A DNA stretch of 64,000 nt, taken from Corinectria fuckeliana (lineage: Eukaryota > Ascomycota > Sordariomycetes > Hypocreales > Nectriaceae). Below are positions 21,498-31,875 of the stretch, in pieces. Each line of letters opens with the position of its first letter. Position 1 is the first letter of the stretch. The DNA lies in contig WPDH01000125.1 in assembly GCA_019137255.1 (NCBI GenBank), forward strand, positions 62,001-126,000, given 5' to 3'. Made by a program: the position numbers and the translations under genes. A model generated the notes under the pieces. The model ran no database searches. It was given only the letters and a program-made list of their open reading frames with translations, and was not told the DNA's origin.

Positions 21498-22910
21498 GGT
21501 GTTCACAATGAGCGTGATGACTTGAGAGTGTTACGAGGGATACAACTGAGCGAAAGACGATGCACTCTACTGGAATAACTCAACTATCAAGTTAGATAAG
21601 ATCCTTTAATGCTTTAATTATAATACATTGTTGAGAGCTTTTGGGCATCTACGACTGATTAGAAAGCGGACCAAACACTGAAGGCGACTAGGTTTTTATT
21701 GTAGGTAGCCACCACTATACTCGGAGACAAGACTCAAGCACACCAAAAGCCATTCCTATTTCTAGAGCTGAACTCCTGCTGCTCTAAGCTGAGCTGTCGC
21801 TGAGCTTGGACTGAGGATCCTGGACTGGGACAATGTCCCTGAATTTAATGCATTAGCTGTCCTTTGCCAATTACGGGCCAGGGTGAGACCTTATCTGATA
21901 GATAAGCTTCGGTGGGCATTTGGCAAGTAGTGGATCGCCATTTCACCGAAACGGTCCTGACAACCTCATGCGCGCTTCATCCCTCAACACAATAAAGCAT
22001 CAATTTCTGTGTCTAGGAGTAAATATTTACTAGAAAACGATACTTAAGGACATTGTTATTCTTATAATTATGACGGTTAGACTAGTTAATTTCTTACTGT
22101 ATCATTCTGTATATTTTATGTGACGTATCATTTGTTCATTCTCGATTGCTCAATTGGTGTCGTCACCTACTCTGTACTGTGTGTTGTTTTTCTCTCATCC
22201 CAGAAGCCGACGGATTGGCAATGGGAAAGTTAGTTGGGATTTTGTTGGGCTAATACTGATGCTGAGAATTTTATGGTGAGGATAGACGCAGCATTATCTG
22301 GATTAGGGACATTTCCAGATCGGATTTTGGGTCTGGCTTGTCAGATGATATGTCAAAATTGTCACTCTCCTATTACATTCAACGGTGACCAATGTCCTAC
22401 TTTGGAAGCAAGTACGTGGCGTTGGTAAGACTTGTTCCGGTTTGGGTCTGAGTTGGACTTGGACTCGACTATGCCTCGCACAATACTACAGCGCGGAATA
22501 GGGGCCGAGGATATGCGTACGAGGAGACATAAGATGAGTCAACACTGTATGCGATTTTCTTTGCAGTGGTTGATCGTCCCCATTTAGCATCGCTATAAGC
22601 TACATGCCCCTAAATAAAACAAACCTATCTATCTTTGCGACTCCAGTGTCGCTGGTATTTACGGACCTAGAGCGTACACCTGACCACCAATCCAGCCGAG
22701 CAATGAGCCAACGAAGAATACGCCCATCCTGTTGATCGAGCCCTGTTGGTTTCATGTTTGTTGGTCGCGCACCATGCCTATGAGGCAACCGCCTTACATA
22801 AGCTGCATGAAAGGCGTCAGAATCAACAACTCCTCCCTCGCGCGTTCTACGCGCCGAGTTCAGGCTCTCTCAGGCACTTAACCCCCCCACCGCCTGAGCC
22901 CCGTGTGAAG
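21498..22910. other. Intergenic, AT-rich in part, no gene seen
   Basis: 22.0-22.2 kb is AT-rich. A frame at 22746 continues into the next gene but opens with TTG and was not used. No repeat or RNA recognised. Confidence 0.5.
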
Positions 22911-25900
22911 ATGTCAGCATCTCGGCAAAACCTCCCTCTCATGGATCTCATGAACCCGGTTTCGGCTTCACGGTCTGGAACCGGGCCACCTGCGGCGACC
23001 CATGCTGGACCCGCCTCCGATTCCCGGGCGAGAGTGATAAAGCCACCGCCAGAGACGCTCGTCATAGACAGCGACAGCGATTCTGACTCTGCCGATGATT
23101 TACTGCACCCAAATAACGGGACTTTGGCCTCCATCGCCACATCACAAACAATTACGCTGTCCATCACCTCGAAGTATTCGGATGCCTGGGGCCCGGTCGA
23201 GGCTTTTCGTGAGCTTGTTCAGAATTGGTATCGTTGATTCCATGCTCGGACGCACCGCCCTCTCTTGCTAATGGTTGTCTGCATTCTAGGAGAGATGGCA
23301 TTGTCGCATCGTTCGGGCTGTCGGAAGACCAGTTCAGAGTCACCCGCCAAGAGCGCACCGAACTTCGCAACACAGAGGTCCTGTACAAAGTGTCCCATCC
23401 GCGAAATCCCCAAGACTGCCTAGGCTACATCCGGTACAGCGGCCGTGATGGCCAGGGCACCATATCGATGGTGAACAGGGAAGCCACTCTCGAACCCTGG
23501 CACCTAGACCTAGGCGGAACCACAAAGGCAGGCCTCGGCACCCAGGCTGGCGCCCACGGCGAAGGTCTGAAAATCGCACTTCTGGTACTCCAGCGTGGCT
23601 TTCAGAACCACGAGGTTCGTTGCGTAAGCGGTGGCTTCAACTGGAATTTCAATTTCAACACGCGGGGTAAATTGGTCGCCCGTCTTCGTCGAATGACCCG
23701 CATGCAGCTCGACCGCAGACAGGGGAAATCCCGGGCCCTTCTCAAAATAAGCGAGCCATTGCCCTTGAAAGATGTCTGTTTTCACATCGGCGGCAGGGCC
23801 AAAGGGCGCGATCAACAGGGAAACCCACGTGAACGGAGCCCAGTCCGTCTAGAGGACTTCAACAAGTGGTGCGAAGCTGCCCTTTTCCTGCAGGACGCTC
23901 CCGACGACGGCATTGTACGAACCTCCTGGGGCGATTTGATAACCCATGGGCGACTTTGTGGCCATCTGTATCTCAAAGGCTTATTGCTCCAATCTTCTTC
24001 GAATGGAGCTTCGGCAAGTATAACAGGAAGGCCACTGAAGTTTGGATACAACTTTAGCGATGGGGTGACGAACCGGGAGAGACAGTCTGTCAAGAGCGCC
24101 AAGGAGGAAGGGATGGCCATTCTTAATATCTGGGACCGAGTGCTGATGGAGAAGCCGGACTACGTTATTCGTCTACACGAAATGCTCATCTCGTCCGACC
24201 CGGAGTACGCAGACCTGTTGGGGGCAAAACGGTTCATGAAAGTCAACACGGCCGTTCAGCTGAAGCGACATCTCTGCTCCGATCCTACGAAATGGTACTA
24301 CTCTCCGAGGGAGAACTCCAAGGTAATACATCGTCCCCTTACGACTACTCATCGTGACTGAACTGCTGAGTCTGTGGGCTAACTTCAAAAGAACCCCCGA
24401 CTCGAAAAGACAATCCAAGGGCTTGACCGTCAGGGTGTGGAAGTGCCCAATACGTACTGGGAAGTACTGGAGAGGTTCAACTTGGTGCGGACTGCCGACC
24501 AGGAGCAACGAAGGCGATTCCTCAGCGCGGAAGTTGCGACAATCCCACGCCAAAAGTTTGCAGAGGAGGCTGTGCGACTCCTTCGAGCTTCCTTACAGGG
24601 ATGTACGCAGACCAGCGAAATTACTGTCGAGTTCGTGCGTGCAGAGCAGCTTTCCCTGCACACATTCTACGTCGAGGCCGAACAGCTTTCCAAGATCCAT
24701 GAAAAATGGCTAAGCAAAGATGCTTCGACACAGGAGCTCGGATTGCCACAGAATCTGGCGGAAGAGGACGTCCTCTTTCACGTCATCAAGCGTCTCTTTT
24801 CTGAAGTTCTCGACGAGGTGCCCGACGATCGGTTCGACTATGACGAAAACCACTCAAATGCCTGGCACAAGAAGCGAGTGTTGAGCTGCGCTGAACAGAG
24901 GCTTCTGGACTACAGAAAGATCAGGAATCGTTTGGCCTTGGCAACAGGGATGGCGACTCAGAGCACTAGTCTCATGACGCTCCAGTGGGATGGCGATCTA
25001 TCATGGGGCGACGACAGCTTGGTTACCGTTCAGCTTCATGCCGAGTTGACCTGCTCTCACTTGCGCGACCTTCTGCTTGCAAAGGACTGTAAGCTTCAAC
25101 TAATCATTCGGCGGGTAGGAGACCAATGTGCTGACACACGATCGTAGTTGATAGGTCTATTGTCACCTGTATCTCGGTCACCGAAGCCCTTGATGATACT
25201 ATTACTGCTCCAGACGAGGAAGAACCACCATTTTTGGACATGACGATTCCAAAGTGTCATGAATTGACATGCAGAATAGGTGCCGGCTCATGCGGTTTCG
25301 ACCGACTCGAAGCAGGCGTGGAATACTTTGCTGTCATGTTCAAGCCTTCGGACATGGACTCTATCGCGTTGACATCGAGTCCTTGTGTTGCGGTGATGCC
25401 TGCTCCACAGCAACAAACACCTACTGCAGAACCGGCAATCTTGAATCGAACGCCAATCAAAACTGTCCACTCAACACCGACTCAAACGTTTCAAACTCGT
25501 CATCAGAAAACCAGCACTGGCCGAGGAAGGGGCATAGCGACACGCACTCCGACTGGGACAGCTCCACGAAGTAACTATAGGCGCAACGGAGATATGGGTC
25601 CTCGTCCTAAGCAGAGATCTCAGTCACCTCCGCCAGCACCGTATCCCAGCAACAGCCATGACACGGCAAGAGGAACTAATCTGGACGAAGACATTATACG
25701 ACGATCGTATAGTAAGTTCATGGTGGCTTCAGGGACAGGACAGTGCAATGCTAACTCTTGGCTTAGCCCCTGGCCGCGGACTGTCGACATTGGACATTCT
25801 GGAAGCCCGAGATTGGTATGAGGCCTCGAATGGGGGTTCGCGAAGGGTGGTGATTGGCATTACAAGGGAAGAGCCAGATGATGAAGGCGGGCGCCAGAAG

Positions 25901-25921
25901 CGGCGACGGACCGAGTTGTAA
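22911..25921 (+). CDS. GHKL (HSP90/MORC-like) ATPase domain protein
   Basis: Exons 22911-23227, 23290-24322, 24392-25088, 25148-25711 and 25767-25921; 921 aa. An acidic, disordered N-terminus contains DSDSDSDSADD. The Bergerat-fold ATPase follows: N-box AFRELVQNW-RDGI split by intron 1, then GRDGQGTISMVN and the ATP-lid motif GAHGEGLKIALLVLQR. These correspond to the E-x-x-x-N-x-x-D, D-x-G-x-G and G-x-x-G-x-G motifs, though the second lacks its usual spacing. A middle region of about 500 residues has no domain I recognise. The C-terminal third is a basic RG/PT-rich linker (STGRGRGIATRTPTGT) followed by LDILEARDWYEASN and a possible KRRR nuclear signal at the end. Such proteins are frequent in Pezizomycotina and uncharacterised; nuclear, chromatin-linked action as in MORC is inference only. 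Confidence 0.82.
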
Positions 25922-26344
25922 GCACTCGTGCGCTGTTGCATTTACCGTGGAGCTTGTCGTCGATTCTGTTTCATTGCTGAGGGGGAATTCATGTGGAATT
26001 TCGGCTGTAATCTATCTTTCCTATCCTGGCTGTCTATGTTTATGAAAGTTTCTTCGCACTCATCTTCAGCACGGATTCTCAGACACCGGTTACCTGAATT
26101 CGGAAATGCTGCGTCTTAAACCGTGTCTCCTACCGCACGCATTACACCATGATGATTCTATGGCTTTTTAGCATGACAAAAGAAATCCTAAGATCCCAGC
26201 TCCTCCACATACATCATCGTATATCCCAGGCTCATCCTAGAAAACGGCTACTAAGAGGGGAAAATACCCTAAACAAAATAAAGCAACTCAGCCTTTGTCT
26301 TTATTAATGATATTGGAAAGCGAATTATAAATGTAAATTTGTTC

Positions 26345-28355
26345 TGGCAGTAAGGTGCACTACTGAAGCGCTCCTCAGTTAACTCAGTAGCCGCACTAGT
26401 CCATGAGATACAGTCTGCCCTTAATGGCGGCAAGGTAGCTACACTTGTGACAATGGATACCCAAGGTGCCTTTAACACAGTCATGCGTAACCGACTCCAG
26501 CTCCAACTACATCAGCAAGGCTGACCCGCCTTGTTCGTGAAATGGGTAGGCTCCTTTATGAGAGACCGCTCAGCGATAATCCAATATTCTGATACAACAA
26601 CGCCGTCATCCCCGCTGAAATGCGGCCTCCCGCAAAGGGTCACCGGCGTCCCCGATCCTCTTCCTCCTTTATACCGCCCCGATCTACCAGCTCGGCACGA
26701 CCCTGCCAGCCTCAATCAAGTAAGCCTGCTCGCCTAGCCCAGCCTCCCGCTCTGGATACGCAGACGACGTCGGGACAGTCTGCATCGGCCGGACCCTCGA
26801 CGAGACAGCAACTGCAATCTCAGAAGATATAGTAGCTCACCTGATCGCCTGGGGCGATGCAAACAGCGTCACCTTTGACCCAGATAAAACGGAAGTAATG
26901 AATTTCTCACGCCAGAACAGCCACTATTGCCCGCCAGTGTTCCATGGGATAATTGAAAGGAGACCAGAAGACTTATTACGCTAGCTCGGCATCTGGCTTG
27001 ATAGGAAACTCTCGTTCAAAACCCATGTCAAGAAATGGGCTGCAAAAGCACAGTCTTTGGCCTTCTTCGCGGCCTAGCTAACACTGTTCGCTTGCGTAGA
27101 GTCAACCCTCTTCTACGGGGCGGAGGCCTGGTACCCAGGCACCTCTAAACCAAACCCACGACTAAGGGATGAGCTCCCTAACACTATCAACCCGTATACA
27201 CAACCTTATCATCCTCCTCGGGATACTTTACAACACTGCCCTATGCGCCATCCTCCCTATATGGAGCACATCTCCTCTCCCGATCCTCCACCGAGAAAGC
27301 GGGATCCGACTTGTAGAGCATCTACTTGACTCTTTAACGCCTCCACTATGCTGCAAAGCTGAGATCCCTAGATGGCCGACACTCGCTCATCCTTACACTC
27401 AAAGTTAACCCTAGACGCCAAACAGTACGGCATATAGCTTATAGGTCCCGTCTACAGAGAACAGCTAGGCTCTTCCCCAGTTGCCCTCGCCCGCAGCTCA
27501 TTAGCGCGTCCTGCTCACCTACTGGAACCCGACTACATGTCGCATCTAAGTCTGTCACGACGAAGGAATTTCTCCAATGGCTACAGTCAGTCCCTACATC
27601 AGACCTAATAGTATACTCAGACGGCTCAATGGCCCCTTCGCGAGCTGCGGGCTATGGGTTCGTCATACATAAAATATGGCTACAAAATTGCTGGAGGCAA
27701 AGGAAGACTTAGCCCTGCCGAGGTCTTTGACGTTGAAATCATAGGAGCCCTCAAGGGCCTCCGCCGCACTACACAGTTTCCCTTCACACACGCAACCCAC
27801 GTTTGCTTCGATAACGTCTCCGCCGCAGAATGCTTTCTTGGCAAACCATCTAATACTTCACAAGCTGAGTGCTTAGACTTTCGCAAAATCGCAAGAGATC
27901 ACGGCAATGTTAACGTTCGATGGTGCCCAGAATACAAGGGCATCCCTGGAAACGAGGAAGCAGATGTCCTGGCGAAATCGGGCAGTGAACTCCCGGAGCT
28001 TCACAGAGCTTCCCCCACCCTTGTATCAATTCGCAGAGAGGCTAGATCCTACCCCAGGAAGACCTTTTAGAAATGGTGGGAAGAAAATATACCATTACAA
28101 TATGCTCCACTCAACCTCACAGCAAACATCTCCTGTCCAGCTGAGCTCCATCTGCCAAGGCAGATGCTTAGCCACCTTCTCTTTGCAAGATCCCATCACG
28201 GGGACTTTGCTGACTATCATGAGAGATTTAACCACCCTAACGCTCGCCTAGTCTGCTCATACGGGCGGCGGAAATCACCCGACTACTTATTCTCTCTGCG
28301 AAATCATCTCGCTATTGTACCTTTCGCTCGGTGGGGGCTGTTTCTAGTTTCCTAA
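26345..28355 (+). mobile_element. Decayed Tad-type LINE (non-LTR retrotransposon) ORF2 relic
   Basis: Recognisable pieces of one polyprotein occur in order across all three plus frames. The reverse transcriptase fragments are VAALVHEIQSALNGGKVATL, MDTQGAFNTVMRNRLQLQL, FVKWVGSFMRDRSA, TPSSPLKCGLPQ and VTFDPDKTEVMNFS. Next are LYNTALCAILPIW-type connection sequence and the RNase H core VYSDGSMAPSRAAGYGF, then LSPAEVFDVEIIGALKGL, WCPEYKGIPGNEEADVLAKSG. The cysteine-containing tail SHHGDFADYHERFNHPNARL with CSYGRRKSPDY comes last. Several stops and frameshifts break it, for example TGA at 26522 and TAG in F-stop-KWW near 28068. The 5' end with the endonuclease and any ORF1 are missing and no poly-A tail is visible. 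It is an inactive copy. Confidence 0.85.
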
Positions 28356-29458
28356 CTGACACCCGTCTGCCTGTTTCTTCCTCCATCTTCCACTCGCTCA
28401 TCTGGAGGAGACTGCTCAGGGGAAAGGGTGAGCAGAAAGCGGCCAAGCACACTGACTAAGATCTCACTTGAGTTTTGTCTCAGGATACCATGTGAATCAG
28501 AAGAGTAACGATTCATGCCACGCTAACTTTGGGCCTTTGCGTTGGATACCCATTCTGGCTCATCCGACAGTATCGGACGGCCGGCTGCCATAAGTCTCGT
28601 TGGACCTCATCTGCTTGCGCTACAGGATGCCGTTTCGAGGCGCAAAGCTCAGCTGATTCAATCGCGCACATCTCAAGTGGAATACAAACTTAATACCTGC
28701 GGCGGCATCGACGGGTTTGGATATGTGAGGCTTACTGATATTACCATTCACTGTATCCTGAGTACCATCTGCAATGTGTAAGCTGAAGCACCCATCCCAT
28801 CTCCTATCCCCGAACATCTTATCCCCGATGATTCGCTATCTCCATTGGATGTGTAACGCCGTTCAACTTCGGATTAAAACCTGAAGATATCTGACCAAGC
28901 GCATTTCCTACTGATAGATGATACCGACCCCAGCTCCAGAATGTACAGTACAAGGCGTGGTCTCCTACTCACATGTAAACGTCTCCGCAAGATCATCCTA
29001 CCCAGAATTGGGTATCATTCTAGAACGAGTTGAGAGAGCCAGCCCCATCAAAGACGCTGCAGAACTCACGACCGATGTATGGTGGCAGAAAGGTTACTAG
29101 CTAGAGCATAGCAAACCACATGTTTCGAGAAACTTGCATAGTATACATAAAAGGGGCGGGAGGATGGTATAAGGCTCTATCAGTATGATTTTGAGCCTTT
29201 TATCACCGTCGCATATAAGTGTTCGACAAGAAAGATGCCGCGGCTACCCCGCAACATCAAAGAACTAACCAGTAATGATCCTATCTCATGAGGGGTTACG
29301 TGGATTGCGAATTTATCGGTGGGGCTCGGGCAGGCGGATAGCCCGGAATCTGTCAGAAACGTATAAGAAGGCAAGTTCCCGCATCCTTGAGGGAAAGTCG
29401 GAGACCAGACTAGACAATCATCATACTTATCCAGTCGACCTAACTGAGATTATCCAAC
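28356..29458. other. Intergenic next to the LINE relic, no gene seen
   Basis: Short frames only. Part may be older transposon debris, but no family motif was recognised. Confidence 0.45.
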
Positions 29459-29840
29459 ATGGCCATCGTTAACATCCTCTACGCTTCGGGTCCCGACTTC
29501 GACCTTGACTACTACCTCAACAAGCACATGCCCTTGGTTTTCGAGTACGTAATCCCCGAAGCTGGTTCCTTATCTGCGTACCTTTATCATACGATTTGAA
29601 CTAGCTTGTTGACACTGTGGCAGAACTTGGGGCCCAAGCGGTTTGAAGGGTTGGGAGGTTTTCCAGCTGGCAGACGGAGGACCTTACCAGATTCAAGCTA
29701 TTTTGAAGTGGGATTCTACGCAATCGTTCAACCAAGCCGCTGCGGGGCCACTTGCTGAGAAGGTCTTTGGTGATATCAAGAACTTCACCGCCGCGGAGCC
29801 AACCCTCCTGAAGGGCGAACCAAAGGGCGCATCCAGTTAG
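29459..29840 (+). CDS. EthD-family small protein (dimeric alpha-beta barrel)
   Basis: Two exons, 29459-29544 and 29624-29840, across a 79-nt GTACGT..GGCAG intron; 100 aa. The sequence MAIVNILYASGPDFDLDYYLNKHMPLV, then WGPSGLKGWEVFQL and PYQIQAILKWDS, is typical of the EthD fold (pfam EthD), where the conserved D-YY--KHMPL segment starts the first helix. The name comes from a bacterial gene of ethyl tert-butyl ether degradation; in fungi related proteins occur in polyketide and other secondary-metabolite clusters, and their roles vary. It lies isolated between a LINE relic and a methyltransferase pseudogene and is the only intact gene in this 9-kb stretch. Confidence 0.85.
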
Positions 29841-30542
29841 ACAGCGCAAGGCTGTCGAAAGTCAATGCAAACATGGGAAGAAGATTCGTGGCGGCCGCTT
29901 GTATGCGTCTATCACGCCTCAACTAGAACTGTTGAATTATCAAGTCCATGATTCTCATCGAACCACTACCACACCAAGCACTATTTGCATGAACAGCCAT
30001 GGCTACTGTTGGCGTCGCTTAAATGCAATCAGCTAAACCTTGGACGACGTCTAACCAACAGCTATACGAAGAACATGTTGGGGTTCAGCGTTACAGCCGT
30101 CGATGCAGTTACCAGGTTCCCAGAGAAGCTTCGCTAAATTGTGGTTGTAGAATAGGACTTGGCGGCACATGTCAGTGGGGATGATGCCACTTTGGCAGCT
30201 CATCTGCGACAAATGGTGTGGAAAGTCTCGTGGTTCGTAGCCTCGACAGCCAGGGGTCCGGGATGAAGAAAACATTGTTCCCACGTCCCTTCAATCCACT
30301 CCTGTGCCTATCTTTGCGTTTCCATCGTCCTCTATGGCTCACATGTTGAAGCTCACTATCAAGTCCCGTCCCTAGTCTTTGCGCTAAAGTCTACCAATAT
30401 GTCTAACGCCAGATGCATGAACAACCCTTCCGTCGAGGAGCCGCCTAGCATTCATCCTTCTTAATACTGGGCGCAGGTGGCTAAAGTTAGTGCCGTTATC
30501 ACCTGCAACTCTGCAACAGTGACAGTAACACTGGGTTAACCT
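29841..30542. other. Intergenic, no gene seen
   Basis: No coding pattern, RNA gene or repeat recognised. The start of the methyltransferase relic cannot be placed exactly, so its first exon may lie here in degraded form. Confidence 0.45.
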
Positions 30543-31875
30543 GATCGAGAGCTCGCTGCGGATGATGATGCCAATTCAACTCTTGACGACAACTCCTCCG
30601 AATCGACGGCATCCGTTACCTGAGGCATCCTTCATTACAGGACAATTCATGGCAGGGTATACCACAAGGATATCAGAAATGCCCAGTACTGATTCGTCGA
30701 CTTTTTCTAGTTCACAAAAATGCAGTCACTAACTAGCACAAGGGCAACGAATGATGATCGGCAAAACGAGTCTGGATATCGATTGAGGCATTCATAAATG
30801 GTCTAGAAAGATGTGGAAGCCGCTTACTGTCATAGCCATCAAGTTCTGACCCAGGTTCCGAATGGAGCCGTATATCTCGCATCTATCTTTAAAGACGTCA
30901 AAGTATAGTTGACCCAAATACTTTCCCTAGCTATCGTTGACTACTTACAACAGAAAGTTGTTGATATTGGGACCGGCACAGGTACGGAGCATTATTCAGA
31001 ATGCAACAGAACGCTGGCTCACGCTTCATAGGAATATGGGCAATGTATGTTAAATTAACCCTTAGTGGAGTCTATGATTAGTTCTCATCATTTTAATAGT
31101 AATCGTGCAAACGCTTTCCCTGGCACAGAAGTCGTTGGTACTGATATCTCGCCTATCCAACCCAGCTGGGTTCCACCAAGTCCACAGCTGTGAGCAATAC
31201 TAGAGTTTCCATATATTCCGTCTAATCGTAAACTTACTGCTCGCTAGTCAAGTCGATGACTTCACTCAGGAGTGGACTTTTCCCTCAAACACGCTGGATT
31301 ACCTCCACATCCGTTGGCTCGTCGGTAGCATCGTTGACTGGTCGCGGCTGTTCAAGGAAGCGTATAGATGCCTCAAACCTGGCGGTTGCCTGAAAAGCCA
31401 CGAAGCGCTATCTAGGATGGGTTACAATGACGGCACGATCCCCGAGAAAAGCGAGATGCACCAGTGGGGCAAATTCTTCGTGGTGGGTGGCAAGAAGATA
31501 GGCCGATCATTCACGATCGTAGAGGACGGGGTGCAGAGGAAGGCCATGGAGGGGGGAGGGTTCGTTGGCATCAAGGAGCCCGACTTCACGGTGAGCCCTG
31601 AAACCGGCCCACGGGTATTAGGCAGATGTTCAATAATTCCTCATGCAACACAGGTGCCCATCGGCGGGTGGCCTAAGAACCCGGAGCTTAAGGAGATTGG
31701 AGGATATGCACAGGCTACGCTCAAGTAGGATATTGAGGGCTATGTTCTTTTTGTGGCGAATACAATGGAACGCTGGACTACTGAGGAGGTTGAAGTCTAC
31801 ATCTCGCTGCTCCGTCGTGAGCTTGGATCTGGTAAGATGCACCCTTACTACTTGCAGAAGTCTGCGGAAGCTTGA
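30543..31875 (+). pseudogene. LaeA-like SAM methyltransferase pseudogene
   Basis: The family order can be followed: DDDANSTLDDNSSESTASVT, ILHYRTIHGRVYHKD, NDDRQNES, VVDIGTGTG-IWAI (SAM-binding motif I, split by an intron), GTDISPIQPSWVPP, WTFPSNTLDYLHIRWLVGS, LKPGGCLKSHEAL, QWGKFFVVGGKKIGRSF, PIGGWPKNPELKEIG and WTTEEVEVYISLLRREL. Several introns remain recognisable: near 30910-30955, 30980-31030, 31045-31095 and 31190-31250, plus an in-frame one at 31590-31652. Lesions include in-frame stops at 30621 (TGA) and 31726 (TAG where the family has Gln), and extra stops in a degraded piece near 30795-30810. At 30692 there is an apparent loss of a splice donor (TG|AT where TG|GT is expected). Most of the C-terminal half is otherwise intact, so inactivation looks fairly recent. 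Confidence 0.8.

Noticed and set aside
23164..23413. Minus-strand frames over the GHKL gene
   Set aside because: Shadows of exon 1-2 of the GHKL protein and its intron.
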